Source: Lachnospiraceae bacterium (GTDB lineage: Bacteria; Bacillota; Clostridia; Lachnospirales; Lachnospiraceae). Taken from it: DNA of 64,000 nucleotides. Below the pieces are notes generated by a model, which worked only from the letters and a program-made list of their open reading frames with translations, was not told the origin of the DNA and did no database searches. Below are positions 1 through 10,478 of this stretch, piece after piece (positions within the stretch are counted from its first letter, which is position 1; every line of letters starts with the position of its first letter). The position numbers and the translations under genes were made by a program. Where the stretch lies: positions 63,020-127,019 of the forward strand of contig CAJTFX010000012.1 in NCBI GenBank assembly GCA_910575555.1, written 5' to 3'.

Positions 1-827
1 ATCCACACCTCGTACTGGGCATTAGCTGGATCAGGATTCAAATACACCTCAATATCCGGCGCACTTCCGTATTCATATCCAGATGTGGGAAGCCATTCTG
101 TCACAATCCTTTGTTCCAACTCCTGAATGGACTGGTTGGTTCCGGAACCGGAAAAAATCGCCCATGTGGCCGCCGGCACCGTATATTCCTCCCATTCCTC
201 TCTGTCTTTTGAACTGGAAACAGCAATATAATACCGCCAGGGTTCCTCTTCATTGCAGGTGCTTACCCCCAATACCCCCATAGGCTCTGCATTCATCATT
301 CCTGTTAACTTTTGCAGCGTTCCATTCATGGAAATTTCCTGCCACTTGGAAGGAATCACCGCAAAATTTTTCTCAATCTCCTTTTCCAACGGCACAGACA
401 CTCCCACAATGCGAAAAGCATCCTTTGTTTCAATCCGATATTCCATTTCTTCGACTCCTTTCACTGTAAGCTTAAATGTAATCGGAGGAAATGATTTCAC
501 AGATACTCCTTCTGTCTTTATGGCAGAAGGGGCAATTCCATGAATGGACTGAAATGCCCTGTTAAATGCGGTAGGGGAACTGTATCCATATTTCTCCGCC
601 GCATCAATAATCTTAATTTTTCCGCCCTGTAAATCCACCGCTGCCAGTGACATTTTTCTCTTTCGGATATACTCAGACAAGGGCATGCCTGCCATATAAG
701 AAAACATCCTCTGAAAGTGGTAAGAAGAACACCCGGCAATTCGTCCAAGCTCTTCGTAATCCACCTGTTCTGTAAGATGCTCCTCCATGTAATTGATGGC
801 CTGATTCAATCTTTCTATCCATTCCAT
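1..827 (-). CDS. AraC-family regulator with GyrI-like effector domain (3' end beyond window)
   Basis: About 275 codons are visible, reading leftward from an ATG at 827; no stop occurs before position 1, so the C-terminus lies outside. Residues ~1-105 form an AraC-type double helix-turn-helix (starts MEWIERLNQAINYMEEHL, with CSSYHFQRMFSYMAG and YSSPTAFNRAFQSIHG as recognition-helix regions). After ~115 the protein matches the AraC-effector/GyrI-like ligand domain (EYRIETKDAFRIVGVSVPL, then WEEYTVPAATWAIF). This is the MarA/Rob-like architecture with an N-terminal DNA-binding domain and C-terminal small-molecule binding domain, usually a drug- or stress-responsive activator. Ligand and targets are not evident. 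It is separated from telA by ~150 bp of AT-rich DNA holding a weak hairpin near 875-913. Confidence 0.8.
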   Translation of the reverse strand, partial: MEWIERLNQAINYMEEHLTEQVDYEELGRIAGCSSYHFQRMFSYMAGMPLSEYIRKRKMSLAAVDLQGGKIKIIDAAEKYGYSSPTAFNRAFQSIHGIAPSAIKTEGVSVKSFPPITFKLTVKGVEEMEYRIETKDAFRIVGVSVPLEKEIEKNFAVIPSKWQEISMNGTLQKLTGMMNAEPMGVLGVSTCNEEEPWRYYIAVSSSKDREEWEEYTVPAATWAIFSGSGTNQSIQELEQRIVTEWLPTSGYEYGSAPDIEVYLNPDPANAQYEVW

Positions 828-976
828 AGTTTCATCCGCTCCTTTACATGGATCATTCTAGCAATATTTTTACCGTCTGTCCTCTCTTTCCCTGCACAAA
901 AAAGAGAGGATGGATCACACAATTTTTGAATATAACAGGATCTTTAAATTAATATAACCTATTTTTAACTTTTATA

Positions 977-2107
977 TTATCCCTGAATCTGAAGGAGCTT
1001 TTTCTTTAATTCACCTTCCAGGCGGTTCATCTCTTTCTCTGCTTCCCTGCGTTTTTCTTTTCCTTCTTTCTGAATCCGCATCACTTCATCCAATGTAGAA
1101 ATCAGGGATTCATTGGTTTTACGCAGTGTCTCCATATCAATAATTCCCCGTTCAGACTCTCTGGCTGTTTCCACTGTGGCAACCTTCAGCCGTTCTGCAT
1201 TTTTCATTAACAATTCGTTGGTCAGATCTGTCACTTGCCTCTGAGCCTGAGCCGCCTGAGCAGAATGCTCCACGCCCATGGCAAGAACCATCTGACTTTT
1301 CCACAGAGGTATTGTATTCACTATGGTAGACTGAATCTTTTCTACCATAACGGTATCGTTATTCTGAACCAGACGAATCTGCGGAGCCGTCTGAATCGAA
1401 ATCATTCGCGTCAATTCCAGATCATGGATTTTCTTCTCAAACCGGGTGCAGAGAGACTCTAAATCTTTGGCTTCCTGAGCATCCTCCGGCAGTCCCGAAC
1501 GGTTGGCTTTTGCTATTAAATCAGCAAGTTCTGTCTGTCTCACCTGTTCCAGTTTCTTCTTTCCAGCCAGAATATACATGGAAAGCTCCTTAAAATATAT
1601 TTTATTCTGCTCATACATTTTATCCAGAATGGCAGCGTCTTTCATCAGCTGCACCTGATGCCCTTCTAAAACCTTGCAGATTTTGTTCACATTCGTCTCA
1701 GCTTTATCATATTTCGCTTTTAATGCCGTCAGTTTGTTGGAAGATTTCTTAAACCTTGCCAGAAACCCCTTTTCTTCTTCTGCATCAAAGCCTTTCAATT
1801 CTGTCACTACTCCTGTCAGCAAGTCACCGATTTCTCCCAAATCCTTAGTCTGAACATTTTCCAGGGCTTTTTCCGAAAAATCCGCCATTTTCTTCTGAGT
1901 TCCCGCACCGTACTGCAGTACAATATTTGAATTGTGCAAATCAATCTGACTGGTAAACTGCTCTACCATCCGGCGTTCTTCTTCTGTCAGAATATTATCG
2001 TCCCAGGCAGGTTCTGCCGGCTTCTTTTCTTCTGCTATCTCTTCTTTTTCCGGAAAGGGATCTAACGTTAACACCGGCGCATCTGCAAATTCTAATCCTT
2101 CACTCAT
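977..2107 (-). CDS. telA: TelA/YaaN-family toxic anion resistance protein
   Basis: 376 aa, largely helical, matching the TelA family (PF05816; tellurite/toxic anion resistance, B. subtilis YaaN). Recognisable features are the acidic N-terminus, the central helical core (DKMYEQNKIYFKELSMYILAGKK) and the C-terminal part with AQAAQAQRQVTDLTNELL and the ETLRKTNESLISTLDEV helix. No signal peptide or membrane segment is seen, so it should be cytoplasmic. The XpaC-like gene ends 30 bp upstream on the same strand; this xpaC-telA pairing is common in Firmicutes. The biochemical role of the family is unsettled (membrane stress, bacteriocin or tellurite tolerance have been proposed). Confidence 0.85.
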   Translation of the reverse strand: MSEGLEFADAPVLTLDPFPEKEEIAEEKKPAEPAWDDNILTEEERRMVEQFTSQIDLHNSNIVLQYGAGTQKKMADFSEKALENVQTKDLGEIGDLLTGVVTELKGFDAEEEKGFLARFKKSSNKLTALKAKYDKAETNVNKICKVLEGHQVQLMKDAAILDKMYEQNKIYFKELSMYILAGKKKLEQVRQTELADLIAKANRSGLPEDAQEAKDLESLCTRFEKKIHDLELTRMISIQTAPQIRLVQNNDTVMVEKIQSTIVNTIPLWKSQMVLAMGVEHSAQAAQAQRQVTDLTNELLMKNAERLKVATVETARESERGIIDMETLRKTNESLISTLDEVMRIQKEGKEKRREAEKEMNRLEGELKKKLLQIQG

Positions 2108-2137
2108 TTTTTTCCTCCATTTTCTCCAACTTCAAAT

Positions 2138-3412
2138 TTATGCTCTGAAATCATTTCCTGTTAAACCTTCCTGCGCCAACATGGTATGCAAAACTGAAAT
2201 GTCAGACGACACATCCCAGGCCACTTCTTCAAACAGACTGTCCAAAAGCTTCTCAAATGCAAGATTCAGCGTGTCCAATGTCTGCTCAATCTCAGTTTTG
2301 GAAGATCTGATATTATCTCCCTGAACCGGCTGACTGTCTAACTGCTGATATGCCTCCAGCAGCTTCACTGTAGTGGGCAGATAATATTCCATTAGCTTCT
2401 GAATATCATCCAGGGAATCGGGATCTTCCCTGACCCGGTCAAATATTTTCTGTATCAAAATTTCCATATGAGAAATCTTGCGGGAAATTTCCTTCCCGGA
2501 TATATTCTGATTACATTCCCGAATCTTACGGACATATTCTTTTCCTTCTGAAATTACCCGCTCCGTCTCAGGATTCATCCCGTTTTCACTGTTCTTGGAT
2601 TGTCTCTGCTGTTCCTGCTCCAACTGCTTTTGCTCTATCCGCTGTTTCTGAATATTCTGATACTCCCGGTACGTATCATGGCTGACAATGAGGCATGTAT
2701 CATCCTGATCCAGATGCCCCTGACAAAACCAGCCTTTTTCAATCATTTTCTTTAAATCTTTCACTACAAACCGGAAGGATTTCTTATTTTTATCTGCCAG
2801 TTCCTTAATATTACAATAAGTTCTTCCCTGTAACTGGGCAATATAATTCCGGTATCTCCTTAATTCTGATAAAATAGCGCTGCCCTTCCAGGCCATAATT
2901 CCGCTGCCCAAAAGCAGCGGTGCCAGAATAGAAATTGCAATTTTAATTCCAATGGGAAAACCTCCCAGATAGATACTTACAAAAAATAAATTCATGATTG
3001 CAATTCCAAATCCCGCACTGAATGTATACCCGCATATTGTCAATACCAATCCGCCGGCTTTCAGGGAAGTATTTTTCTTAAAAAGCTCCGGTTTTGTTTC
3101 TCCACCCTGTTCCTTAAAAAAATCCGTTCCATATTGCTTATCTTGATTTTTCCTGTCCCATTCTCTCCGGCTTTCCTTATTCTGATAAGAGAAAATAGAA
3201 GCTTTATTTACTGCATCTCCTGCAGTTTTTAAACTCTTCTGAAGGGTAGATACTGCCTCATTCACTGTATTTGTAATGGCTTTGTTCAACTGATTAAAGT
3301 CCTGGGAATTGACAGCATCGTCAACAATATTCTTGATATCCTTCCCAAATTTTTCCCATTCGCTGTTCATGTATTCCTCCAAATCTCTTCCTTTGAAATC
3401 ATCTACACTCAT
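2138..3412 (-). CDS. xpaC: XpaC-like membrane protein (5-bromo-4-chloroindolyl phosphate hydrolysis family)
   Basis: 424 aa. The N-terminal ~110 residues are polar and helical (repeated 'NKAITNTVNEAVSTLQKSL'-type segments), followed by two hydrophobic segments around residues 118-140 and 150-175, then a cytoplasmic helical region ending in a coiled-coil-like C-terminus (LLEAYQQLDSQPV and TEIEQTLDTLNLAFEKLLDSL), the conserved part of the XpaC family (PF10112). Despite the family name, enzymatic function is not established. The ATG lies just inside a 104-bp divergent promoter region shared with the ABC-class ATPase gene at 3516. It is probably cotranscribed with telA. Confidence 0.75.
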   Translation of the reverse strand: MSVDDFKGRDLEEYMNSEWEKFGKDIKNIVDDAVNSQDFNQLNKAITNTVNEAVSTLQKSLKTAGDAVNKASIFSYQNKESRREWDRKNQDKQYGTDFFKEQGGETKPELFKKNTSLKAGGLVLTICGYTFSAGFGIAIMNLFFVSIYLGGFPIGIKIAISILAPLLLGSGIMAWKGSAILSELRRYRNYIAQLQGRTYCNIKELADKNKKSFRFVVKDLKKMIEKGWFCQGHLDQDDTCLIVSHDTYREYQNIQKQRIEQKQLEQEQQRQSKNSENGMNPETERVISEGKEYVRKIRECNQNISGKEISRKISHMEILIQKIFDRVREDPDSLDDIQKLMEYYLPTTVKLLEAYQQLDSQPVQGDNIRSSKTEIEQTLDTLNLAFEKLLDSLFEEVAWDVSSDISVLHTMLAQEGLTGNDFRA

Positions 3413-3515
3413 ATTATGGACTAACCTTCCCCTAAAATCAACACTTTCTTCCGCTCCTATTGTGTTCTTTTTACTGAAATGTTAAAATATTTCCGAAAGC
3501 GAGGAATAGAAAAAT

Positions 3516-5216
3516 ATGAAAACATCCAATGATTTAAGAGAATTACTGACAAGGATTGACCACAAAGGTTATCCAGCCTATAAAGATACCAGAGGAAGCT
3601 ATCAATTTGAAGGTTATGTCCTCTCCATCGACCATGTACAGGGAGATCCATTTGCCGCCCCGTCAAAAGTCAGCATTCATGTGCCTGGAAAAACCGCCGG
3701 ATTTCCTTCTGATTTATATGAGGAAAAACACAAACGAATCGCACTTCAGGATTACCTGCTCCGGAAATTTGCAAGAGAATCAGAAACCTTTAATTTCAAG
3801 GCAAAGGGCTCCGGAAAAAGCGGCCTGATGTCGGTCAGCCGATGCGGTCAGGAAATTTTAGAGCGGACTGCCTGTGAACTGAAACAGGACGGCACTCTCA
3901 TTATCCGGATGGAAATTGGTTTTCCTGCCAATGGACGAACCATCAACAGCAGGGAATTAATTAAAATCCTCTTTGAATTTCTACCGGGCTGTGTGAAAAA
4001 ATCTTTGTATTATTCTTCCCTGAATAAAAAAGACGTTCAGAAAAATGCAGAGCTTGCCGAAGATCAGCAATTTATCCGGGAACAGCTTCCCAAACTGGGG
4101 CTTGCCGCCTTTGTTGCCAATGGTTCCATACTTCCCAGAGAATCCGGCATTTCCAACCGTCCCATGAAACAGGCCATTGCCTTTCAGTCTCCCAAATCCA
4201 TGGAGCTTTCTCTGGAGCTTCCTAATTACGGCAAAATTACCGGCATGGGAATCAGGCAGGGCATCACTTTAATTGTGGGTGGGGGCTATCATGGAAAATC
4301 AACTTTACTGAAAGCCCTGGAGCTTGGCGTATACAACCACATTTCCGGCGACGGCAGAGAATATGTAATTACCAACCACACCGCTGTAAAAATCCGGGCC
4401 GAGGACGGAAGAAGCATCAAACAATCGGATATTTCCATGTTTATTAACAATCTTCCCAATGGAAAAGATACTGTACACTTCTGCACCCAGGACGCCAGCG
4501 GAAGCACTTCTCAGGCTGCCAATGTGATAGAAGCCATGGAAGCCGGAACCAGCCTGATGCTGATTGACGAAGACACCAGCGCAACAAATTTTATGATCCG
4601 GGACGAATTGATGCAGCGTGTTGTAAACCGGGATTCGGAGCCCATCACTCCCTTTATCGATCGGGTACAGGAATTATTTACCCAGTATCATATTTCCACC
4701 ATCCTGGTGGCTGGAAGCTCCGGTTCTTATTTTCACAAAGCAGACTGTATTCTTCAGATGGATCATTACCTTCCGAAAGATATTACAGAATTTGCCAAAC
4801 AAGAAGCCGCCGCTTTTCCTATTCCAAATGATCCGGTAAAGCCATGCACAGCTCCTTCCTTCCATAGAATTGTTAAATCAGACTTTAACTTCAAGAAGAA
4901 CGACAGGATTAAGCTGAAAACACAGGGACGTGACTCTGTACTGATCAACAAAGAAACCATAGATTTGCGGTATGTGGAACAATTGGCGGATTCTGAGCAG
5001 TTATCTGCATTGGGAATTCTTGTGAAGTATGCGCAGCTTCACATTTTTGATGGGAAAAAGACGCTTTCAGAGGCAGTGGAAGAACTTTGCCGTATGTTGG
5101 ACAAGAAAGGGCTGCCTGCGGTCTGCGAAGGAAGTTATGTGCCGTGCGGATATGCTGTGCCCAGAAAACAGGAGATATTTGCATGTTTGAATCGGTATCG
5201 ATCTTTGGTTATTTGA
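3516..5216 (+). CDS. ABC-class predicted ATPase (PF09818/COG3044 family)
   Basis: 566 aa, the usual length for this family of stand-alone predicted ATPases of the ABC class. A P-loop (GGGYHGKST) lies at about residues 252-260, preceded by GMGIRQGITLIVG. A Walker-B-like segment with acidic residues follows (SLMLIDEDTSATNFMIRD), then a switch-like region (ISTILVAGSSGSYFHKADCILQM). No transmembrane segment is present, so it is not a transporter subunit by itself. The cellular role of the family is unknown. It is divergent from the xpaC-telA pair and convergent with the sortase gene. The start is chosen at the ATG behind a GAGGAA ribosome site. Confidence 0.85.
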   Translation: MKTSNDLRELLTRIDHKGYPAYKDTRGSYQFEGYVLSIDHVQGDPFAAPSKVSIHVPGKTAGFPSDLYEEKHKRIALQDYLLRKFARESETFNFKAKGSGKSGLMSVSRCGQEILERTACELKQDGTLIIRMEIGFPANGRTINSRELIKILFEFLPGCVKKSLYYSSLNKKDVQKNAELAEDQQFIREQLPKLGLAAFVANGSILPRESGISNRPMKQAIAFQSPKSMELSLELPNYGKITGMGIRQGITLIVGGGYHGKSTLLKALELGVYNHISGDGREYVITNHTAVKIRAEDGRSIKQSDISMFINNLPNGKDTVHFCTQDASGSTSQAANVIEAMEAGTSLMLIDEDTSATNFMIRDELMQRVVNRDSEPITPFIDRVQELFTQYHISTILVAGSSGSYFHKADCILQMDHYLPKDITEFAKQEAAAFPIPNDPVKPCTAPSFHRIVKSDFNFKKNDRIKLKTQGRDSVLINKETIDLRYVEQLADSEQLSALGILVKYAQLHIFDGKKTLSEAVEELCRMLDKKGLPAVCEGSYVPCGYAVPRKQEIFACLNRYRSLVI

Positions 5217-5237
5217 TGTATTGAAGGAGATTTTCTT

Positions 5238-5318
5238 TTTGGATACGGACGGCGATACAGAATGGCTGTTCCTCACGCAAACTGGACAATCCTGTAGTTC
5301 CGCCCGTATCCAACATAT
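5238..5318. terminator. Large imperfect inverted repeat between convergent genes
   Basis: TTGGATACGGACGG near 5237-5250 pairs with CCGCCCGTATCCAA near 5298-5311, separated by ~47 nt. It lies between the stop codons of the ABC-class ATPase (plus) and sortase (minus), a place where a bidirectional terminator or structured 3' UTR is expected. No clean T tract follows. Confidence 0.35.
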
Positions 5319-5373
5319 AAAATTCTTTCCATAAACCCGCAACAAAGCGTCTTTCAACCATCCTCTTATATTA

Positions 5374-6141
5374 TTAATTGTTGATTAATCTTTTTGCCAC
5401 AACAACAAATCTTTCCTGTTCTGAATTGCCATAGCAGGTAGAAAGGGTCAGAAACGTATCTCCGAAAACTGCCGTCACACCCGTATCATAGAAAGATTTT
5501 TCTTTCACATTCTCATAAAAATACCGAAATTCCTCTTCTGTATCAGCCTGATAGAACTGATAATACTTAAATTCTTCTGATTCATCAATAGAAGATGAAA
5601 AAACTGCCAGAACTTTGTAAGTCCGTTCTTCATAAAGAGTATCGAATTTGATTTCGGCATGTTCCTGACAAAATTTCTGATTTTGGTATTCATCCAGACT
5701 TCCGAACATGGAACCATCCCGCATATTATGTCCATAGATGATAAAATTCGTACCGGGAGTATTGAGATCTGCAGCTTTTCTCACGTACAGGCAGCCATAT
5801 TTATCTTTTTTCCGATAAAAATTATGGTGCAGGTAATATTCATCGTCTTTACACTGCATCACCGGAGCATCTATATTGGTTCCTTCTATTGTCAGCCATC
5901 CTGCCAAATCCGCATTTTCCTGATAAAGTGATTGAAATCGTTCCAATATATTATTAACTTCTGATTTAATATTTGAAGATTTTTTTGATTTCTCAGATTT
6001 TTCCAGAAGATACTTTAATTCTTCCTGCTGCTTTTCATGTCTGATTGATAAATACCATGACCAAAGGATTGGCATCAGGCATATGATCATAATCAACAGC
6101 AGGATTCTTCTTATAACTTTCATCTTATTCTTTTTTTGCAT
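5374..6141 (-). CDS. srtB: Class B sortase
   Basis: 255 aa with one N-terminal signal-anchor helix (residues ~10-32: ILLLIMIICLMPILWSWY) and a short linker before the sortase fold. The catalytic His is in YGHNM (H138), the catalytic Cys in TLSTCYGNS (C236) and the Arg in QERFVVVAKR (R244), the class B signature. It is a membrane-anchored transpeptidase attaching sorting-signal proteins to cell wall or pili; no substrate gene is nearby. The first ATG overlaps the upstream ATPase gene by 17 nt; an internal ATG (codon 7, 6123) would remove the overlap and is equally plausible since neither has a strong Shine-Dalgarno site. Confidence 0.9.
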   Translation of the reverse strand: MQKKNKMKVIRRILLLIMIICLMPILWSWYLSIRHEKQQEELKYLLEKSEKSKKSSNIKSEVNNILERFQSLYQENADLAGWLTIEGTNIDAPVMQCKDDEYYLHHNFYRKKDKYGCLYVRKAADLNTPGTNFIIYGHNMRDGSMFGSLDEYQNQKFCQEHAEIKFDTLYEERTYKVLAVFSSSIDESEEFKYYQFYQADTEEEFRYFYENVKEKSFYDTGVTAVFGDTFLTLSTCYGNSEQERFVVVAKRLINN

Positions 6142-7708
6142 ATCTTTCTATCAAGCAGCTGTGAGTTTTCTCCTTGCTGTCCTTATCATAATTTATGCCA
6201 ACCAACAATATCTCCCCTGCAAAACCCTCCAACGACTGTACATAATTTCTGTCCTTTATCTGCTGCAGCGCTGTATCAGCAGATTTATCGTACTTTAATT
6301 CTACAACAAGGGCAGGATTGTTTGCTGTATGAGGAAGGGGCAAAAAGACTATATCTGCAAATCCCCGGCCTGACGGCAGTTCCCTGATCATCCGGTAGTC
6401 TTTTCTTGCACTGTAATAGGCAAGACTCACCGCGCAGGCAAGCGAATTCTCATCGTTATAAGTCAGGATGGACGCCACCTCCGTATGGGCCTGATCAAGT
6501 CCTTCGGCAACATTTTTTTCATCACATAAAAGCGTTGCTTCCAGAAGTTTTTCAGAAGCATTCAGAACTCGCATAACTTCTGCCCAACCGCCTACACTCA
6601 TGGCATTTTCAAATTCTCCCATAATTTCTTTATTGGGTATAAACGCTTCTTTTTTATTCACATCATATCCCAGATATCCCAGATGTATCAGCAACGTGAG
6701 CACGTCATCCTTGGTCTTAAAGGTTCTCATGTCATTTTGAAAACTTAATGTATTTACCCTGACATGGGCTCCGCCCAACATTCTGACAATATCTGCCCGC
6801 AGACCGTCATAATTCATATCAATATAAATTTTCAGCGCTTCATAGGTTTCCGTTGAAGTCCAGTAATTGGAAAAATGATGGAATTTCATGGCTCCCACTA
6901 CGGATCTTGGGTTGTAAATATGACGAAACTGACGGAACTTATATCCGTCATACCAATCGCTTGTTTTGGTAAAATCCATATCAAACCGTTCACACAATTC
7001 TTTTACTTCTGTATCCGTAAATCCAGTATATTCTTCAAAAATATTCTGATCTGTCATCGAATATTCCCAAAACATATTCAGCGCAGAATGTTCTCCGTAT
7101 TTTTTAATCGGCAGAATCCCTGTCATATAAGCCATTGCAACATAAGTTTGATCTTTCAGAAGTCCCCGCAAAAAATCAAGATACTGTTTCTGCATCTTTT
7201 CATCTTTTTGTCTCTCCCGTATCACACAGTCCCATTCATCAATCAGGAAAATAAACTTTTTCCCTGTTTTTGCATAGATGTTCTTTAACGTATCGGCAAG
7301 TTTTTTCTTAGTTCCGGTCAGGTATTCTTTATATTCTTCCAAAAGCTCTTCCAAAACCTCCTGTTCCAAATATTCAGTCAGAAACTGATTCTCAGCGCCC
7401 AGTAAAAACTGCTGCATATTTAGAAAAATCACATTATATTGATTCAAATGCTCCTCATAACCGTCATTTTTTTCAATTGTAAGTCCTTCAAACAATTTTC
7501 TGGAATCGCACCCGCAGCTGTAATAAGCTGCAAGCATTTCAAGGGCCATTGACTTTCCAAAACGCCTGGGCCTGCTGATGCAGATATATTTTTCTTTCGT
7601 GTTAATCAGTGTATTTGTACATCCTATCAATCCTGTTTTGTCCACATAGATTCTGGAACGAACAGATTCACTGAAACCATCATTTCCCGGATTTAAATAA
7701 ATTCCCAT
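6125..7708 (-). CDS. AAA-ATPase-like protein with C-terminal PD-(D/E)XK domain
   Basis: 527 aa. The N-terminal AAA-ATPase-like domain (PF09820) begins GIYLNPGNDGF, with the nucleotide-binding motif in ISRPRRFGKSMALEML and a Walker-B-like FIFLIDEWDCVI. The C-terminus (ALVVELKYDKSADTALQQI) is the PD-(D/E)XK nuclease-like domain PF08011. These proteins are abundant in Bacteroidetes and Lachnospiraceae, often in many copies; nuclease activity is inferred from the fold and the biological role is unknown. The gene is divergent from the MCP-like gene (184-bp gap) and overlaps the sortase start. Confidence 0.85.
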   Translation of the reverse strand: MGIYLNPGNDGFSESVRSRIYVDKTGLIGCTNTLINTKEKYICISRPRRFGKSMALEMLAAYYSCGCDSRKLFEGLTIEKNDGYEEHLNQYNVIFLNMQQFLLGAENQFLTEYLEQEVLEELLEEYKEYLTGTKKKLADTLKNIYAKTGKKFIFLIDEWDCVIRERQKDEKMQKQYLDFLRGLLKDQTYVAMAYMTGILPIKKYGEHSALNMFWEYSMTDQNIFEEYTGFTDTEVKELCERFDMDFTKTSDWYDGYKFRQFRHIYNPRSVVGAMKFHHFSNYWTSTETYEALKIYIDMNYDGLRADIVRMLGGAHVRVNTLSFQNDMRTFKTKDDVLTLLIHLGYLGYDVNKKEAFIPNKEIMGEFENAMSVGGWAEVMRVLNASEKLLEATLLCDEKNVAEGLDQAHTEVASILTYNDENSLACAVSLAYYSARKDYRMIRELPSGRGFADIVFLPLPHTANNPALVVELKYDKSADTALQQIKDRNYVQSLEGFAGEILLVGINYDKDSKEKTHSCLIERYAKKE

Positions 7709-7972
7709 TGAAATTCCTTTCCGCCATAACTGCGTTTTTCTTTTATTATATCCGATAAAACCGCCGATTGCCAGAGCGTATTTGAAAAATCACTGCTGTC
7801 ATTTCCTGTAAAAACAAACAAATTTAGTACCTGATTTCTTTAACCAATACATTTTCTGCTTGGCAAAATACAAAGAATCACCTAATGCATAATGTACAAC
7901 CATTCCATATCTTTTATTGACAGAATTAGTAATATTAACTATAATGAAACTAAAAGAACAGGGGGCATCAAA

Positions 7973-8839
7973 ATGAAATTACAAGATTTTTGTGATATGG
8001 AAAAATTTGAAGAAATTATGAGCAACTGGGCCAACAGTACAGGTCTTGCAACGGTAGCTGTTGGAGACGACGGACAATATATCAGTGAATGTTACAATTT
8101 TACAGACTTCTGCATTAAGCTGACCAGGGGCAGCGCAGAAGGGTGCAAGAGATGTGAGAAAAACGATCGGGAAGGCGTTGGAGTTTATCCCTGCCATGCC
8201 GGACTTGTGGACTTTGGCATTCCCATTACCTTAGACAATGGAACTGTCCTTGGAAGCATTATCGGCGGACAGGTGCTCCCGGAAAATCCCGATGAAGAAA
8301 AATTCCGGCAGACAGCCAGAGAACTGAATATTAACGAAGATGAATACATCGAAGCCCTTCATCAGGTAAATGTCAAAACCCAGACAGAAATTGAAGCCTC
8401 TGCAAATTTATTGGGTGATGTTATCAATATGTTTGTAAGAGCAAGTTATGCAACCATGCAGAACCATCAGCTTGTCTCTGAATTAAGGGATGGAATCAGC
8501 AAAGCGGCGGAGCAGCTTGTATTGGCCAATGAAGATACCAAACAAATTGAAGGCTTCAGCAAACGTCAGAAAATTCTCGCATTAAATGCCAGTATAGAAG
8601 CTGCCAGAGCAGGCGAAGCCGGCAGAGGATTCTCTGTAGTTGCAGATGAGGTTCAAAAACTTGCACAGGGAATGGGAGTTACAAGTGTACAGATTAAACA
8701 AGCGCTGAATAATGTTACAGATACCATTTTATCATTAAAGAAAGATGGGTTAAACCAGATAGGGATAAAAATAGATATGTATCGGCAGGAGCATAGATTT
8801 TCTCCTGCCACGCCTGTATTTAGGCGGTTTGACGTGTAG
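7973..8839 (+). CDS. PocR-domain MCP-like sensor, 3' end altered by mobile element insertion
   Basis: Start chosen at the ATG at 7973 behind a purine-rich AGGGGG site; an earlier in-frame ATG at 7892 has no ribosome site. Residues ~5-165 match the PocR sensory domain (PF10114), with a Cys cluster GCKRCEKND and YPCHAG. Residues ~200-258 match the hairpin tip of methyl-accepting signalling domains ([28 protein letters not shown]). No membrane segment is present, so it is a soluble sensor. The native frame runs to GAT at 8744-8746; the following 30 codons come from the inserted element. Joining the flanks at GA restores GAT-TGA, a 258-aa protein, with a terminator at 20785 beyond the element. 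The present 288-aa product therefore has a foreign tail. Confidence 0.8.
   Translation: MKLQDFCDMEKFEEIMSNWANSTGLATVAVGDDGQYISECYNFTDFCIKLTRGSAEGCKRCEKNDREGVGVYPCHAGLVDFGIPITLDNGTVLGSIIGGQVLPENPDEEKFRQTARELNINEDEYIEALHQVNVKTQTEIEASANLLGDVINMFVRASYATMQNHQLVSELRDGISKAAEQLVLANEDTKQIEGFSKRQKILALNASIEAARAGEAGRGFSVVADEVQKLAQGMGVTSVQIKQALNNVTDTILSLKKDGLNQIGIKIDMYRQEHRFSPATPVFRRFDV
8782..8813 (-). terminator. Hairpin 3' of serine recombinase
   Basis: GGCAGGAG and CTCCTGCC form a perfect 8-bp stem with a short A/T loop, just beyond the recombinase stop codon inside the left end of the element. It is likely the recombinase terminator. Confidence 0.5.
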
Positions 8840-10478
8840 TGCGCTGCATATATTCCCGTTCCATTTGCCGCATTTCCTCGTCCGTGGGGATGTCCACAAT
8901 CCCGACATAGGAATAGTGGATGTCGATTTGCTGTGTCCGTTTCCCGTCCTTTTTCTCACGCTCATGGATTACGATTTTATCCACAAATGCGTTTAGGACT
9001 TCGGGGGGTAGCTCGTCAATGCGGGTGTATTTCTTGGTGACTGCTATCAGCTTGGCAACATTGGTCGCTTCTGTATCGGCTTCGCTGACCTCGGCTGTCA
9101 AGGCTTCAATTTCCTGCTTTAGCTGTTCCTGCTCGGCTTCATATCCATCCGACAGCTTATAAAAGCGTTCGTCATTCAGCTTTCCGTTGACATTATCCTC
9201 ATAGATTTTACGGAACAGGCGGTCAAGCTCCTTTATCCGCTTTTCGTCCTTTTCTATCTGTTTCTGCTTTGCGGACAATTCGTATCTGCGTTCCGCAAGG
9301 GTGGCGTCAATCTGCTGTCGGATAAACACACGCTCAAACTGCTGTAAATAGGAGAGGAAATGCTGAAGCTGTTTCAGGACCAACTGTTTTAATGCGTCCT
9401 CTCGGATATAGTGCTGCGTACATTCCTTCGCCCTGCTCGTCCTTTTATACATGGAACAGCGGAAATGCGCATATCCGTTTGCCGTGGCTAGGCTGAGTTT
9501 CGCCCCGCAGTCGGCACAATAGAGCAGCCCCGAAAAGATACTTGTCATTCCGCTTTTGGTCGGTCTGCGTTTGTTCTCCCGTATCACCTGCACTTTTTCC
9601 CACATATCCCTGTTAATAATGGGGGTATGGGCGTCCTCGATATACGTCCGCCTGTCCTTTGCGGTGGGGATGCGTTTCCTGCTCTTAAAGCCTAAACGGG
9701 TGGATTTAAAGCTCTCCGTCACGCCGATATATGCCACATTTTCCAGAATGGATGCAATCGTGGCTGGCTCCCAGTTATAGGGATGTTCTGATTTTTTTGC
9801 AACGCCGATTCCCTTTGACACTTTGTAAGCTGACGGGGTAAGCACTTTATCTTCCCAGAGGGCTGTGGCAATGGCTGACACGCCTTTTCCCTGCATACAG
9901 AGTGAGAATATCCTGCGGACGGTTACTGCCGCTTCCTCGTCCACTAGCCAGCGTGTTTTATCGTCTGGATTCCGCAAATACCCATAGGGCGGCGCGCCTA
10001 AATGCTCGCCTGCAAGCCCTTTCGCTTTCTTGACTTCCTTTACCTTTTTGCTCGTGCTTTTGGGATACCATTCGTTGAATAGGTTGGTAAAGGCGGCAAA
10101 TTCGTTGCTATCAAGACTGCCCGTGTCCACGTTGTCCATGATGGCGATAAACCTCACGCCGGCTTCGGGATAGATGATTTCAGAGTAAGAGCCGACTTCA
10201 ATATAGTTCCTGCCGAAGCGTGATAAGTCTTTGACAATAACCGTTTTTACAAGCCCTTTCTCAATGTCCGCCGACATTTCCTTAAAACTTGGGCGGTCGA
10301 AATTCGTACCTGTATAGCCGTCGTCCACGTAGAATTTCGGGTTAGGGAAACCGTGCTCTTTGGCGTATTTCATCAGATATTCTTTCTGGTTTACAATGCT
10401 GTTGCTCTCACCTTCCCGCCCATCGTCTTGGCTTAACCTACAATACAATGCCGTGAATTCTTCCTGCTGTCCTTTCAT
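8820..10478 (-). CDS. Large serine recombinase (TnpX/TndX type)
   Basis: 552 aa from the ATG at 10478, which has a GGAAAGGAG site; a longer frame to 10538 lacks one. The catalytic Ser is S16 in [11 protein letters not shown]. The resolvase domain includes [16 protein letters not shown] and [14 protein letters not shown] recombinase domain follows ([11 protein letters not shown]), then a Cys4-type zinc ribbon ([11 protein letters not shown] ... [15 protein letters not shown]) and a long coiled coil (~380-470). This is the integrase/excisionase enzyme of the element and is oriented outward at its left end. The stop overlaps the tail of the MCP-like frame by 20 bp antiparallel. Confidence 0.95.
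   Translation of the reverse strand: MKGQQEEFTALYCRLSQDDGREGESNSIVNQKEYLMKYAKEHGFPNPKFYVDDGYTGTNFDRPSFKEMSADIEKGLVKTVIVKDLSRFGRNYIEVGSYSEIIYPEAGVRFIAIMDNVDTGSLDSNEFAAFTNLFNEWYPKSTSKKVKEVKKAKGLAGEHLGAPPYGYLRNPDDKTRWLVDEEAAVTVRRIFSLCMQGKGVSAIATALWEDKVLTPSAYKVSKGIGVAKKSEHPYNWEPATIASILENVAYIGVTESFKSTRLGFKSRKRIPTAKDRRTYIEDAHTPIINRDMWEKVQVIRENKRRPTKSGMTSIFSGLLYCADCGAKLSLATANGYAHFRCSMYKRTSRAKECTQHYIREDALKQLVLKQLQHFLSYLQQFERVFIRQQIDATLAERRYELSAKQKQIEKDEKRIKELDRLFRKIYEDNVNGKLNDERFYKLSDGYEAEQEQLKQEIEALTAEVSEADTEATNVAKLIAVTKKYTRIDELPPEVLNAFVDKIVIHEREKKDGKRTQQIDIHYSYVGIVDIPTDEEMRQMEREYMQRTTRQTA

Noticed and set aside
875-913. Hairpin CCTCTCTTT/AAAGAGAGG between telA and the AraC-type gene
   Set aside because: It could be a telA terminator, but no T tract follows on the minus strand, so it was left as a weak dyad.
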